The translations under genes and the position numbers were made by a program. A DNA stretch of 5,880 bases, from NCBI GenBank assembly GCA_012270525.1, contig JAAXIE010000182.1:1-5880 (forward strand), given 5' to 3'. This stretch comes from Dehalococcoidia bacterium. GTDB taxonomy: Bacteria; Chloroflexota; Dehalococcoidia; UBA3495; JAAXIE01. A model generated the notes under the pieces. That model was not told where the DNA came from and searched no databases. It saw nothing but the letters and a program-made list of their open reading frames with translations. Of this stretch, positions 1-5,839 are shown piece after piece (position 1 is the first letter of the stretch; the number at the start of each line of letters is the position of its first letter).

Positions 1-648
1 ACCCAGGCCCCTCTACCCGGAATGTTGCGCTATCAGAACGTCCTCATCCAACTGGTCGATACCCCTGCCATCAACGACAACGATGTGCAGACCCGCCTGT
101 TCAGCCTGCTACGCAATTCCGACCTGCTGCTTATTGTGGTGGATCTCTCGGGCGACCCCCTATCGGAGGCGAAGGAGGTCATGGATGAACTGGACCGCTG
201 GGGCTATCGCCTCCTGTGCAACGGCCAGGAGCCTGACCCCGAAGACCCCAGGGTGCAGAAGCACGCTCTGCTGGTGGGCAACAAGGCCGACCTGCCCGAA
301 GCCGACGAGGCGTTCGAAATGCTGCAGGAACTCTATGGCGACAGGTTCACCGTCGTGCCAGCCTCGGCTGCCGACGACGGCCTTTCGGCCGCCCTGGGGA
401 AAGCGATATTCCTCGGCCTGCGACGCACTCGCGTATACCTCAAGGCCCCAGGGGGCAAGCCCGACTACCAGTCGCCCCTCATAGTGGAAACAGGCAGTTC
501 CCTGGAAGAGGCAGCCCACTCCCTGCACAAGGAGTGGGCCCGCAAGGTCAAGTACGCCCTGCTCTGGGGCTCAGGCAAGTTCGACGGCCAGCGCGTCGGC
601 CGTGACTACATCCTCCGCGACGAGGATGTGATCGAGTTGCACGGATAG
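1..648 (+). CDS. TGS-domain GTPase of the DRG/Obg type, C-terminal part (5' end outside window)
   Basis: The reading frame is open from base 1, so the gene starts upstream; the first visible residues (TQAPLPGM) look like the switch I/G2 region just before G3, and the first ATG at 22 is internal. About 215 codons are visible. G3 reads DTPA (visible residues 20-23) instead of the usual DxxG, the G4 guanine-specificity motif NKAD lies at about 94-97, and a G5-like SA at about 122-123. From about residue 145 to the end (VYLKAPG... to DEDVIELHG) the sequence matches a TGS domain, the ubiquitin-like fold shared by ThrRS, DRG GTPases and SpoT. The P-loop (G1) must lie in the missing part. Such proteins bind GTP and usually associate with ribosomes or RNA; the exact role of this bacterial branch is not known to me. 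It converges on the - strand operon with 5 bases between stop codons, so it is not part of that operon. Confidence 0.88.
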   Translation, partial: TQAPLPGMLRYQNVLIQLVDTPAINDNDVQTRLFSLLRNSDLLLIVVDLSGDPLSEAKEVMDELDRWGYRLLCNGQEPDPEDPRVQKHALLVGNKADLPEADEAFEMLQELYGDRFTVVPASAADDGLSAALGKAIFLGLRRTRVYLKAPGGKPDYQSPLIVETGSSLEEAAHSLHKEWARKVKYALLWGSGKFDGQRVGRDYILRDEDVIELHG

Positions 649-653
649 GGTGC

Positions 654-1637
654 CTACCCGGATATCGGCATCACCTCCCGCGCGAATAGCTCGATGGCCC
701 TGAATGCATCGGTGCCGGGCATCCCGGGCCATTGGCAGCGCATGACCAGTTCGTCCACGCCAGCTTCGGCGTAGGCTTGAACCTGCTCCGCGCATTCAGC
801 CGGGCTGCCGAAGATGAAGCGACCTTCGAGCACCTGATCGAATGAGGCAGCAATGCGGTCGGCCTCAGGCAGTTCCGCATTGTGGCCCAGTGATGCCCTG
901 TGGCTGTACATGGCCTCCACGTAGGGCCGTATGGTACCGATGGCCTCTTGCCGCGTCGGTGCCACATACATCTCACGCCACGCTACGACCTTGGCAGGTC
1001 GGCCCGCTCTCTCTGCGGCTTCCCTGTACATGGGCATCTGACGCTGGATGGTGGTGATGGTGGCACGCGAGCTGACCAGCCAACCGTCCGACTCCCGTCC
1101 GGCGCGCATGACGCCACGGTCCATGTTGGCCCCGATGTATATCGGCGGGTGGGGCGACTGGATGGGGCGGGCGGCTCCGGGTACGTCTTCCAGTTGGTAA
1201 TGCTTGCCTCGGTAGGTCACGCGATCCTCGGCCCAGAGAAGCTTCATGACCTCCAGGCTCTCCCGGAAGCGGGACAAGCGCTCGGTGCGGTCCACATCGA
1301 ACGCCCGCAACTCGTGGGGCCTCCAGCCCAAGGATGCCGCCAGCACCAAGCGGCCCCCAGCGATGGCATCCAGCGTCGACACCTGTTCCGCCAGTGCCAC
1401 CGGGTGGTCCAGGGGCAGAAGGGCCAACAGGCCCAACTCCAAGCCTTGGGCCTCAGCAGCAGCCCTAGCCAGCAGCGACGAAGCATGCCAACCGTTGTTG
1501 AGGAAACCACCGCCCATCCAAAGAGAGTGGTATCCGAACTCCTTCGTCAACCGCGCCTTGACCAACCGGTCCTGCAGTGCCTGGGCCCGGGACTCGCCAG
1601 GAAGGTTGCCTCCATCCAGAATGATCCCAAATCTCAC
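654..1637 (-). CDS. Luciferase-like (LLM-class) flavin/F420-dependent oxidoreductase
   Basis: A 327-residue protein of the bacterial luciferase-like TIM-barrel family (Pfam Bac_luciferase type), normal in length. Visible family marks: the N-terminal strand MRFGIILDGG, the HPVALAEQVSTLDAIAGGRL block with GWRPHELRAF (about 78-113), RYRGKHY-like TYRGKHYQLEDVP (141-153) followed by PIQSPHPPIYIGA (158-170), which is typical of the cofactor-binding region, and a C-terminal AGVDELVMR strand (292-300). Members use FMNH2 or coenzyme F420 to oxidise or reduce varied substrates; the substrate here cannot be read from sequence. I chose the GTG at 1637 because it overlaps the upstream gene's stop (GTGA), has GGGGA 7 bases upstream, and gives the usual family N-terminus. 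The open frame extends to an ATG at 1724, but that stretch lies inside the upstream gene and has no family similarity. Last gene of the operon. Confidence 0.88.
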   Translation of the reverse strand: MRFGIILDGGNLPGESRAQALQDRLVKARLTKEFGYHSLWMGGGFLNNGWHASSLLARAAAEAQGLELGLLALLPLDHPVALAEQVSTLDAIAGGRLVLAASLGWRPHELRAFDVDRTERLSRFRESLEVMKLLWAEDRVTYRGKHYQLEDVPGAARPIQSPHPPIYIGANMDRGVMRAGRESDGWLVSSRATITTIQRQMPMYREAAERAGRPAKVVAWREMYVAPTRQEAIGTIRPYVEAMYSHRASLGHNAELPEADRIAASFDQVLEGRFIFGSPAECAEQVQAYAEAGVDELVMRCQWPGMPGTDAFRAIELFAREVMPISG

Positions 1638-2125
1638 CACAACATCCCCAAGACAAGTGTCACTGCGAGAAACGTGAGAGCGACCAGAAGGGAAGGCACG
1701 GAGCAGCCTTTCCTGCGGGCCCACGGATCAACTGCTGGCTCTTCCGACCCATCGTCTTGCCAGTCCTCGTCGTATTCCTCGACATCGGTGGTAGTGTCCT
1801 CCCAAGCTACCATGCCCTTCCAGGTCCCGTCGCCTAGGGCGTAGCTTTCGAACATGACCACCAGAGTCTCCTGCATAACCTGTTGGCGCGCCCGGAAATG
1901 GGTCGCCTCGATCCTGTCGTCATACTCGGCAGTCGCCTCGGCATACTCCACGATGAAGTTCTCCGGACCGCCGGTACCCTGCAGGAACAGGTCCGATGTC
2001 TGGCCGGTGTCGTCTTCCATGAGGGCAAAGGAGCTCGAGCCAGCCGCCAGAGTCTGCAGAGCTTCCTCGATGATCTCACGCGTGGGGTTGGTGATGACCC
2101 TCCCATCCCCCAGGGTAAGGCGCAT
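1634..2125 (-). CDS. Tail-anchored protein of unknown function with acidic linker
   Basis: A 163-residue protein that I cannot assign to a characterised family. Residues 1-110 look like a compact alpha/beta domain beginning MRLTLGDGRVITNPTREI and ending with a Y-x-x-GDGTWKGMVAWED segment (95-111). This pattern (GDG near the start, NPT, 'Y..GD..W+....WE' near the end) reminds me of small immunity-like or uncharacterised proteins of actinobacteria, from memory only. Residues 109-134 are strongly acidic (EDTTTDVEEYDEDWQDDGSEEP), followed by WARRKG and a single hydrophobic helix (about 142-163) ending at the C-terminus. The RR before the helix and its terminal position predict a cytoplasmic N-domain held by a C-terminal membrane anchor. 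There is no signal peptide. Its ATG overlaps the stop of the HD-domain gene by one base (TGATG) and its stop overlaps the oxidoreductase start (GTGA), so its translation is probably coupled on both sides. Coding status is supported by this tight packing. Confidence 0.8.
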   Translation of the reverse strand: MRLTLGDGRVITNPTREIIEEALQTLAAGSSSFALMEDDTGQTSDLFLQGTGGPENFIVEYAEATAEYDDRIEATHFRARQQVMQETLVVMFESYALGDGTWKGMVAWEDTTTDVEEYDEDWQDDGSEEPAVDPWARRKGCSVPSLLVALTFLAVTLVLGMLW

Positions 2126-2718
2126 CAGTTCGTCGCCTTTGCCTGCAGACCCATGAGAAGGGCGTTGCGCGCGTCGACGGATGCGGGATGCACCAAGCCC
2201 CCAGCTTCGATAAGGGAGGTCATCTCGTCCCCAAGGAACTCGATGATGGCTTCGTCCAAGCTTTCCATGGCCAACTGCCGGACCTTGGGCATGTTGGGGA
2301 AGCGGTGACCCTTGTGGGGGTCCATCTTGTCGGCTAGGAACACCGACTTCGCCACATCGCCGATGCCGGAATGGGCGGTGCTGTGCCAGCAGACGGCCTC
2401 GTATATCTCATCGTCCTCCAAGCCGTCCACCTGTCGCAGCAGTTCCGCTCCCACGGGCCCATGCAACAGAATGGGCACCTTCCGCTCTACAGGATGGGTA
2501 TCCATGCCCAACTCCTGGGCCCGCTGCAGCAGCTGCTCCCCCTTCATCGCGCGTGCTACGTCGTGGGCCAAGGTGGCGAGTAACACCTTGTCCATGTCCA
2601 GCCGGTGACGTTGCGCCAGAAGTCGCGCCTCGGCTTGAGCGCGGTAGATGTGCTCCTGCAAACCCTTGGGTAGGGCCTGGACCCTGCGAGATACCAGACT
2701 CTCGATGGTGGAGGACAA
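2125..2718 (-). CDS. yqeK: HD-domain phosphohydrolase, YqeK-like (Ap4A hydrolase family)
   Basis: A 197-residue HD-superfamily protein whose order of metal-binding residues matches YqeK, the symmetrical diadenosine tetraphosphate hydrolase that splits Ap4A into two ADP. Visible: H23 (EHIYRA), the H52-D53 pair (LAHDVARAM), H86 in ILLHGPVG, H112 in WHSTAHSG, and D130 in FLADKMDP, followed by the RQLAMESLDEAI helix usual in the family. Departures from typical YqeK are HSTA where HTTG is common and ADKMDP where ADYIEP is common, so the substrate could differ. The start is a TTG at 2718, two bases after the stop of the HIT gene; no ATG or GTG is available nearby in frame before the conserved region, and only a weak GGGAT lies upstream, which suggests coupled translation. 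It is the second gene in the operon expected to act on adenine dinucleotides or AMP conjugates. Confidence 0.82.
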   Translation of the reverse strand: MSSTIESLVSRRVQALPKGLQEHIYRAQAEARLLAQRHRLDMDKVLLATLAHDVARAMKGEQLLQRAQELGMDTHPVERKVPILLHGPVGAELLRQVDGLEDDEIYEAVCWHSTAHSGIGDVAKSVFLADKMDPHKGHRFPNMPKVRQLAMESLDEAIIEFLGDEMTSLIEAGGLVHPASVDARNALLMGLQAKATN

Positions 2719-2720
2719 CG

Positions 2721-3065
2721 TTATCCCAAGTCTGCCAGCTTGTGCCCCGCCAGCAGATGCATGTGGAGGTGCGGGACAGCCTGCCCTGAATCAGGGCCTT
2801 GGTTCATGATCACCCGGTAACCACTGATGGTGACTCCTTCACGGCGGGCCATCTCCTCGGCTACCACGAACAATTGCCCCATTATGGGGAGTTGGCCCGC
2901 ACTGATGTGGGCCAAACCACCCAGGTGCTGCAGAGGGATGATGAGCAGGTGCACAGGGGCCCGGGGGGCGATATCGCGGATGACGTACACTCTATCGTCC
3001 CGGTAGACCACCTCGGCGTTGGGGTCCCTTGGAATGCGACAGAAGATGCAATCCGTGCTAGCCAT
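2721..3065 (-). CDS. HIT-family nucleotide-binding hydrolase (HinT-like)
   Basis: A 114-residue histidine-triad protein, full length for the HinT branch. It starts MASTDCIFCRI, with a CxxC pair (C6, C9) that in zinc-bearing HIT proteins binds Zn with downstream histidines. It continues with VVYRDDRVYVIRDIAPRAPVHLLIIPLQH (19-47), the substrate-pocket strand, then RVIMNQGPDSGQ (84-95) and the catalytic triad H-x-H-x-H at H99, H101 and H103 (HLHMHLL). The family hydrolyses adenosine phosphoramidates, aminoacyl-AMP or acyl-AMP and, in other branches, Ap4A; the natural substrate here is not readable. The ATG has GGAG with a short spacing (3070-3073). It follows the small acyl-CoA dehydrogenase by 48 bases and precedes the YqeK-like gene by 2 bases. 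Confidence 0.93.
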   Translation of the reverse strand: MASTDCIFCRIPRDPNAEVVYRDDRVYVIRDIAPRAPVHLLIIPLQHLGGLAHISAGQLPIMGQLFVVAEEMARREGVTISGYRVIMNQGPDSGQAVPHLHMHLLAGHKLADLG

Positions 3066-3113
3066 CCTGCTCCACTTCTAGAGGTATCTGCGAGACCATG
3101 CAACCAGGGTAGG

Positions 3114-4244
3114 CTACAGGCCCAACGACTGGGCCACGAGCTCCCGGTGAAAGTAGCCATCGCCGTAGGCCGTCTCTTGCATCCGGGCCCGGCGCGTGTA
3201 CAACTGCAGGTTGTGCTCCTGGGTAAACCCGATGGCTCCGTGGCATTGGTGCGCCAGTGAGCAGACCCGCTGATAGGCGTCGCTGACCCACGATTTGGCT
3301 AAAGCCACCTCCTGGGAGCTTTCCTGCCCCTCGGAGATGCACCATGCAGCTTGGTAGGCGACCAGCCGGATACCTTCTGCGTCGGTGGCCATGTTGGCGC
3401 AGTGGTGCTGCACTGCCTGGAAGCTGCCCACAGGCCGGCCGAACTGCACCCGATTTTTGACGTACTCAACCGTCATGTCCAGTACCGCGTCGGCCCCGCC
3501 CGCCATTTCCACGCACTTGGCTGCTGCCGCCCGTCGCAGGGCGTTGGTCAGCGCGGGACAGCCACCGCCCACTTCCCCCAGCACCGAGGAAGCCGGGACG
3601 GAGACGTTGGTGAAAACAGCTTGGGCCTGGCGGTCCGAGGCGACCGTCAACTGGGGTCGCACCTCCAGCCCATCGCTGGACGCCGGAATCAGGAAGAGGG
3701 TAACGCCCTGCTCAGAGTCTCCGCCGGAGGTACGAGCCGCCACGATCAGCAGGTCGGCCACCGCGCCATCCGGAACGAACATCTTGGTACCGTTGAGAAC
3801 AAATCCGCCGTCCCGTTCCTGGGCGCCTAGACGAATGTCTCCGGGCCAGTAGGACGCCTCTTCCTCCAGCACCGCCAAGGTCAGAATGACCTGCCCTCGG
3901 CAGATGTCCGGGATTATCTGGCGTCGCTGCTCCTCGTTCCCCGCCTCCATCACCGTGAGGCCACCCAGCACCACCGTCGACAGGAAGGGAACAGGGGCCA
4001 AGGCACGGCCCATCTCCTCCACCAGCACCGCCAAATCGAGGAAGCTGGCAGCAGTACCGCCATGTTCCTCGGGGAAGGGCAGACCCGTCCACCCCAGGGT
4101 GACCATCTGGTCCCAGAGTTCGGGAGAGTATCCACGCTCGTCCCGTTCCATCGCCCGTACCACTTCAGGCTGGCACTCCCTCGACAGGAAGTCGCGGGCA
4201 CTGTTCTTCAGCATCTGCTGGGTTTCGTCGAGGGCCAAATCCAT
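3114..4244 (-). CDS. Acyl-CoA dehydrogenase, small/divergent partner subunit lacking canonical catalytic Glu
   Basis: A 376-residue flavoprotein of the acyl-CoA dehydrogenase superfamily. It has the N-terminal helical domain (MDLALDETQQMLKNSARDFL; GLPFPEEHGG at 54-63), a middle beta domain (about 120-225; NGTKMFVPDG at 151-160) and a C-terminal helical domain with the FAD/dimer motifs VQFGRPVGSFQAVQH (266-280) and CHGAIGFTQEHNLQLYTRRA (334-353). The CaiA/FadE28-like wording of the last motif is typical of actinobacterial partner subunits. The isovaleryl-type catalytic position falls in an Ala/Arg-rich stretch (LRRAAAAK, 236-243), and the medium-chain-type position falls in METAYGDGY (355-364), where Tyr seems to stand in for Glu. 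It therefore probably works with the adjacent large subunit. Start: ATG with AGGAG six bases upstream (4251-4255). It lies 62 bases after the large dehydrogenase. Confidence 0.9.
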   Translation of the reverse strand: MDLALDETQQMLKNSARDFLSRECQPEVVRAMERDERGYSPELWDQMVTLGWTGLPFPEEHGGTAASFLDLAVLVEEMGRALAPVPFLSTVVLGGLTVMEAGNEEQRRQIIPDICRGQVILTLAVLEEEASYWPGDIRLGAQERDGGFVLNGTKMFVPDGAVADLLIVAARTSGGDSEQGVTLFLIPASSDGLEVRPQLTVASDRQAQAVFTNVSVPASSVLGEVGGGCPALTNALRRAAAAKCVEMAGGADAVLDMTVEYVKNRVQFGRPVGSFQAVQHHCANMATDAEGIRLVAYQAAWCISEGQESSQEVALAKSWVSDAYQRVCSLAHQCHGAIGFTQEHNLQLYTRRARMQETAYGDGYFHRELVAQSLGL

Positions 4245-4250
4245 TTATTT

Positions 4251-4255
4251 CTCCT
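4251..4255 (-). promoter_or_regulatory. Ribosome binding site of the small acyl-CoA dehydrogenase
   Basis: AGGAG on the - strand, six bases before the ATG at 4244, within an A-rich stretch. It supports this start over any downstream alternative. Confidence 0.75.
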
Positions 4256-4306
4256 GATTTACTGTCAGACCGATTGTTCCGGGGACATTCGTCTATATGA
4301 GAGCCG

Positions 4307-5482
4307 TCACGCCCTCGGCAAGGACAATCCCCGAGACGCTACAATGTTCCGCTGCACCTCCGAGGTGCCTGCTGCGATTTTGTGCGAGAAGGAGACCATC
4401 CAGTTCTCCGGAATGCGCCCGTCCATGGGGGCATTGCCATCGTCGCGAAGCAGGCGCCCGTAGGGCCCCATGATGTCCAGACCGGTAGTAGTAATACGCT
4501 GCAGTGTCTCCGAGCCAAAGACCTTGCTCATGGACGCCTCTTTGTTGGGCACCTGCCCTTGCCCCTGCATCCACGCTACCTCGTAGGCCAGTAGGCGGGC
4601 CACGTCATTCTCGATGTAGCGCTCCGCCAGCATGTTGCGTACCTTGGGATCCTGCGAGAGCTTGCCCCCTGAAGCTGGGGCCTGCTTCACGTAGTCAATC
4701 AACTCGTCCAGCAGGCGACGTCCCATGGCGGAGTAGTCGATGCCTGACCGCTCGAAGTCCAGCAGGGTGACGGCCACGTACCAACCCCGGTTTTTCTCCC
4801 CAACCAGATTCCGTTGTGGAACGCGTACGTTGTCGAAGAAGACCTGGTTGAACTCGTGGCTGCCCGTGAGGTTGTGGATGGGGCGCACCGACACACCGGG
4901 GGTCTTCATATCCACCAGTACGAAGCTTATGCCTCGGTGCTTGGGTGCATCGGGGTCGGTGCGGACCAGCAGAAACATCCAGTCGGCTCGATGGGCCATG
5001 GTGGTCCAAATCTTGGCCCCATTGATGACGAAGTCGTCGCCGTCCTCAATGGCACGGGTCTGCAACGAGGCCAGATCGGAACCCGACTCCGGCTCGCTGT
5101 AGCCTTGACACCACTGCACCTCGCCGTTGGCGATGGGAGGCAGGAAGGTCTTTTTCTGTTCCTCGGTGCCGAAAATCATCAGTGTGGAAGCAAGCATACG
5201 CACGCCGAAGATGTCGCGTCCCGGGGTACGGTTGTAGGCCATCTCCTCATTGAAGATGGCGGACTTTACCGGCGATGCCGCTTGGCCTCCATATTCTTCG
5301 GGCCAGTGCATGGTGAGCCAGCCCCGCTCGGCCAGCTTGCGCCTCATCTCCCGGGTATAGTCCCAGTCCCACTCTTCCGGCCAGCGTCCTCCGCCCTGCC
5401 AGCCTTCGGGCAACTCCTGGTCGATGAATTGCAGGAGGTCGTGGCGGAAGGTCTCTTCTTCGGAGGTAAACCTGAAATCCAC
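4307..5482 (-). CDS. Acyl-CoA dehydrogenase, large/catalytic subunit
   Basis: A 391-residue acyl-CoA dehydrogenase that oxidises an acyl-CoA at the alpha-beta bond using FAD. Seen: N-terminal domain (LTMHWPEEYGG, 56-66), middle domain with WCQGYSEPESGSDLASLQTRA (124-144) and DDFVINGAKIWTTMAHRADWMF (149-170), the flavin/substrate sheet, and a C-terminal domain ending GTSEVQRNIVASRGLSLPR (372-390), the signature of the FadE26/FadE29-like large subunits. E244 in LLDFERSG sits where isovaleryl-CoA dehydrogenase and the mycobacterial ChsE subunits place the catalytic base. I chose the GTG at 5482 because AGGAGA lies eight bases upstream and MDFRFTSEEE is the usual family start. The frame stays open to 5839, but that extension runs through the RAM gene in another frame and lacks similarity to the family. 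With the next gene it probably forms a heterotetramer. Substrate unknown; steroid side chains, branched acids and aromatic acyl-CoAs are all possible. Confidence 0.92.
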   Translation of the reverse strand: MDFRFTSEEETFRHDLLQFIDQELPEGWQGGGRWPEEWDWDYTREMRRKLAERGWLTMHWPEEYGGQAASPVKSAIFNEEMAYNRTPGRDIFGVRMLASTLMIFGTEEQKKTFLPPIANGEVQWCQGYSEPESGSDLASLQTRAIEDGDDFVINGAKIWTTMAHRADWMFLLVRTDPDAPKHRGISFVLVDMKTPGVSVRPIHNLTGSHEFNQVFFDNVRVPQRNLVGEKNRGWYVAVTLLDFERSGIDYSAMGRRLLDELIDYVKQAPASGGKLSQDPKVRNMLAERYIENDVARLLAYEVAWMQGQGQVPNKEASMSKVFGSETLQRITTTGLDIMGPYGRLLRDDGNAPMDGRIPENWMVSFSHKIAAGTSEVQRNIVASRGLSLPRA

Positions 5483-5490
5483 AGGCGGGC

Positions 5491-5496
5491 TCTCCT
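5491..5496 (-). promoter_or_regulatory. Ribosome binding site deciding the GTG start of the large acyl-CoA dehydrogenase
   Basis: AGGAGA (within AAAGGAGAG) on the - strand, eight bases before the GTG at 5482. It is the strongest Shine-Dalgarno match in the window and rules in the GTG start rather than the long upstream extension of the same frame. Confidence 0.8.
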
Positions 5497-5550
5497 TTCG
5501 GTGCAGGAAGCCTTCGATACTGGAAGAGGGGGCTTTGCCTGCCCTGTTGG

Positions 5551-5790
5551 CTAGGGCGTGCCCACTGAGACGCAGGTCACTGTGCGCACGACCCCGCCCA
5601 CCGAGTGAATGGTGTCGGTAATCAGGGACCCCATGCTGTTCACATCGGGAGAATCGATGGTGGCGATGATGTCGTAGGGCCCGGTAACCACATCCACCGA
5701 CCGTATGCCCTCCACCCCGCGGAGGACGCTGGCCACGTCTCTGGTCTTGCCTACGGCAGTCTCCACCAGAATGTAGGCCCGGTGTGCCAC
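5551..5790 (-). CDS. Stand-alone RAM (Lrp/AsnC effector-binding) domain protein
   Basis: A 79-residue protein consisting only of the Lrp/AsnC C-terminal ligand-binding (RAM) domain, with a ferredoxin-like alpha/beta fold. Seen: AYILVETAVGK (5-15, first strand), VEGIRSVDVVTGPYDIIATI (27-46) with the TGPYD turn (36-40) that marks the family, and GVVRTVTCVSVG (66-77, last strand). The DNA-binding helix-turn-helix of a full Lrp is absent; the frame upstream gives no room for one. Such small proteins assemble into dimers and decamers and bind amino acids or other small ligands at subunit interfaces, and may modulate enzymes or partner Lrp proteins. I prefer the GTG at 5790, which has GAGGGG six bases upstream; another in-frame GTG at 5796 (two residues longer) overlaps that Shine-Dalgarno. 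First gene of the operon, about 42 bases from the predicted transcription start. Confidence 0.85.
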   Translation of the reverse strand: MAHRAYILVETAVGKTRDVASVLRGVEGIRSVDVVTGPYDIIATIDSPDVNSMGSLITDTIHSVGGVVRTVTCVSVGTP

Positions 5791-5796
5791 GGCCAC

Positions 5797-5802
5797 CCCC
5801 TC
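5797..5802 (-). promoter_or_regulatory. Ribosome binding site of the RAM-domain gene
   Basis: GAGGGG on the - strand, six bases before the GTG at 5790. It favours that start over the GTG at 5796, which would directly abut the motif. Confidence 0.55.
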
Positions 5803-5817
5803 GGAGCGCGGGCTTCC

Positions 5818-5836
5818 GCCCAGCTATGGGCTGGGC
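5818..5836. repeat. Perfect 7-bp inverted repeat over the predicted transcription start
   Basis: GCCCAGC (5818-5824), a 5-base spacer TATGG, then GCTGGGC (5830-5836). The predicted start of the - strand transcript (about 5832-5834) falls within one arm, so a full RNA hairpin would form only if transcription began a few bases earlier. As DNA it could be an operator. There is no U-run after it, so a terminator is unlikely. Confidence 0.5.
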
Positions 5837-5839
5837 CAC

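Noticed and set aside
642..665. Repeated CGGATA with GGGT/ACCC pairing at the convergent junction
   Set aside because: A 4-bp stem and a 6-base repeat are within chance expectation and coincide with coding sequence on both sides.
1638..1724. Longer start (ATG at 1724) for the luciferase-like oxidoreductase
   Set aside because: The added 29 residues lie within the upstream gene and have no family similarity; the GTGA overlap with GGGGA upstream fits the GTG at 1637.
900..1844. 314-codon open frame on the + strand
   Set aside because: It lies opposite the oxidoreductase and the tail-anchored protein, its composition is irregular, and no family motif is visible. Long antisense open frames are common in GC-rich DNA.
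3066..3113. Possible terminator or palindrome (around TCTAGA) between the small dehydrogenase and the HIT gene
   Set aside because: The pairing is short and imperfect, has no T-run, and the spacing fits continued transcription.
4292..4321. Possible internal promoter on the - strand (TTGCCG, 18 bases, TATAGA) before the small acyl-CoA dehydrogenase
   Set aside because: Only four of six matches in each box and partly inside the upstream coding end; not distinguishable from chance.
5483..5550. Gap between the RAM gene and the large dehydrogenase as a possible small gene or attenuator
   Set aside because: Only 68 bases, with no convincing hairpin-plus-T-run and no start with a ribosome site other than that of the dehydrogenase.
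5483..5839. In-frame N-terminal extension of the large acyl-CoA dehydrogenase back to an ATG at 5839
   Set aside because: It runs through the RAM-domain gene in another frame, is Arg/Gly/His-rich in the manner of a wrong-frame translation, and a strong Shine-Dalgarno plus family-typical N-terminus mark the GTG at 5482.
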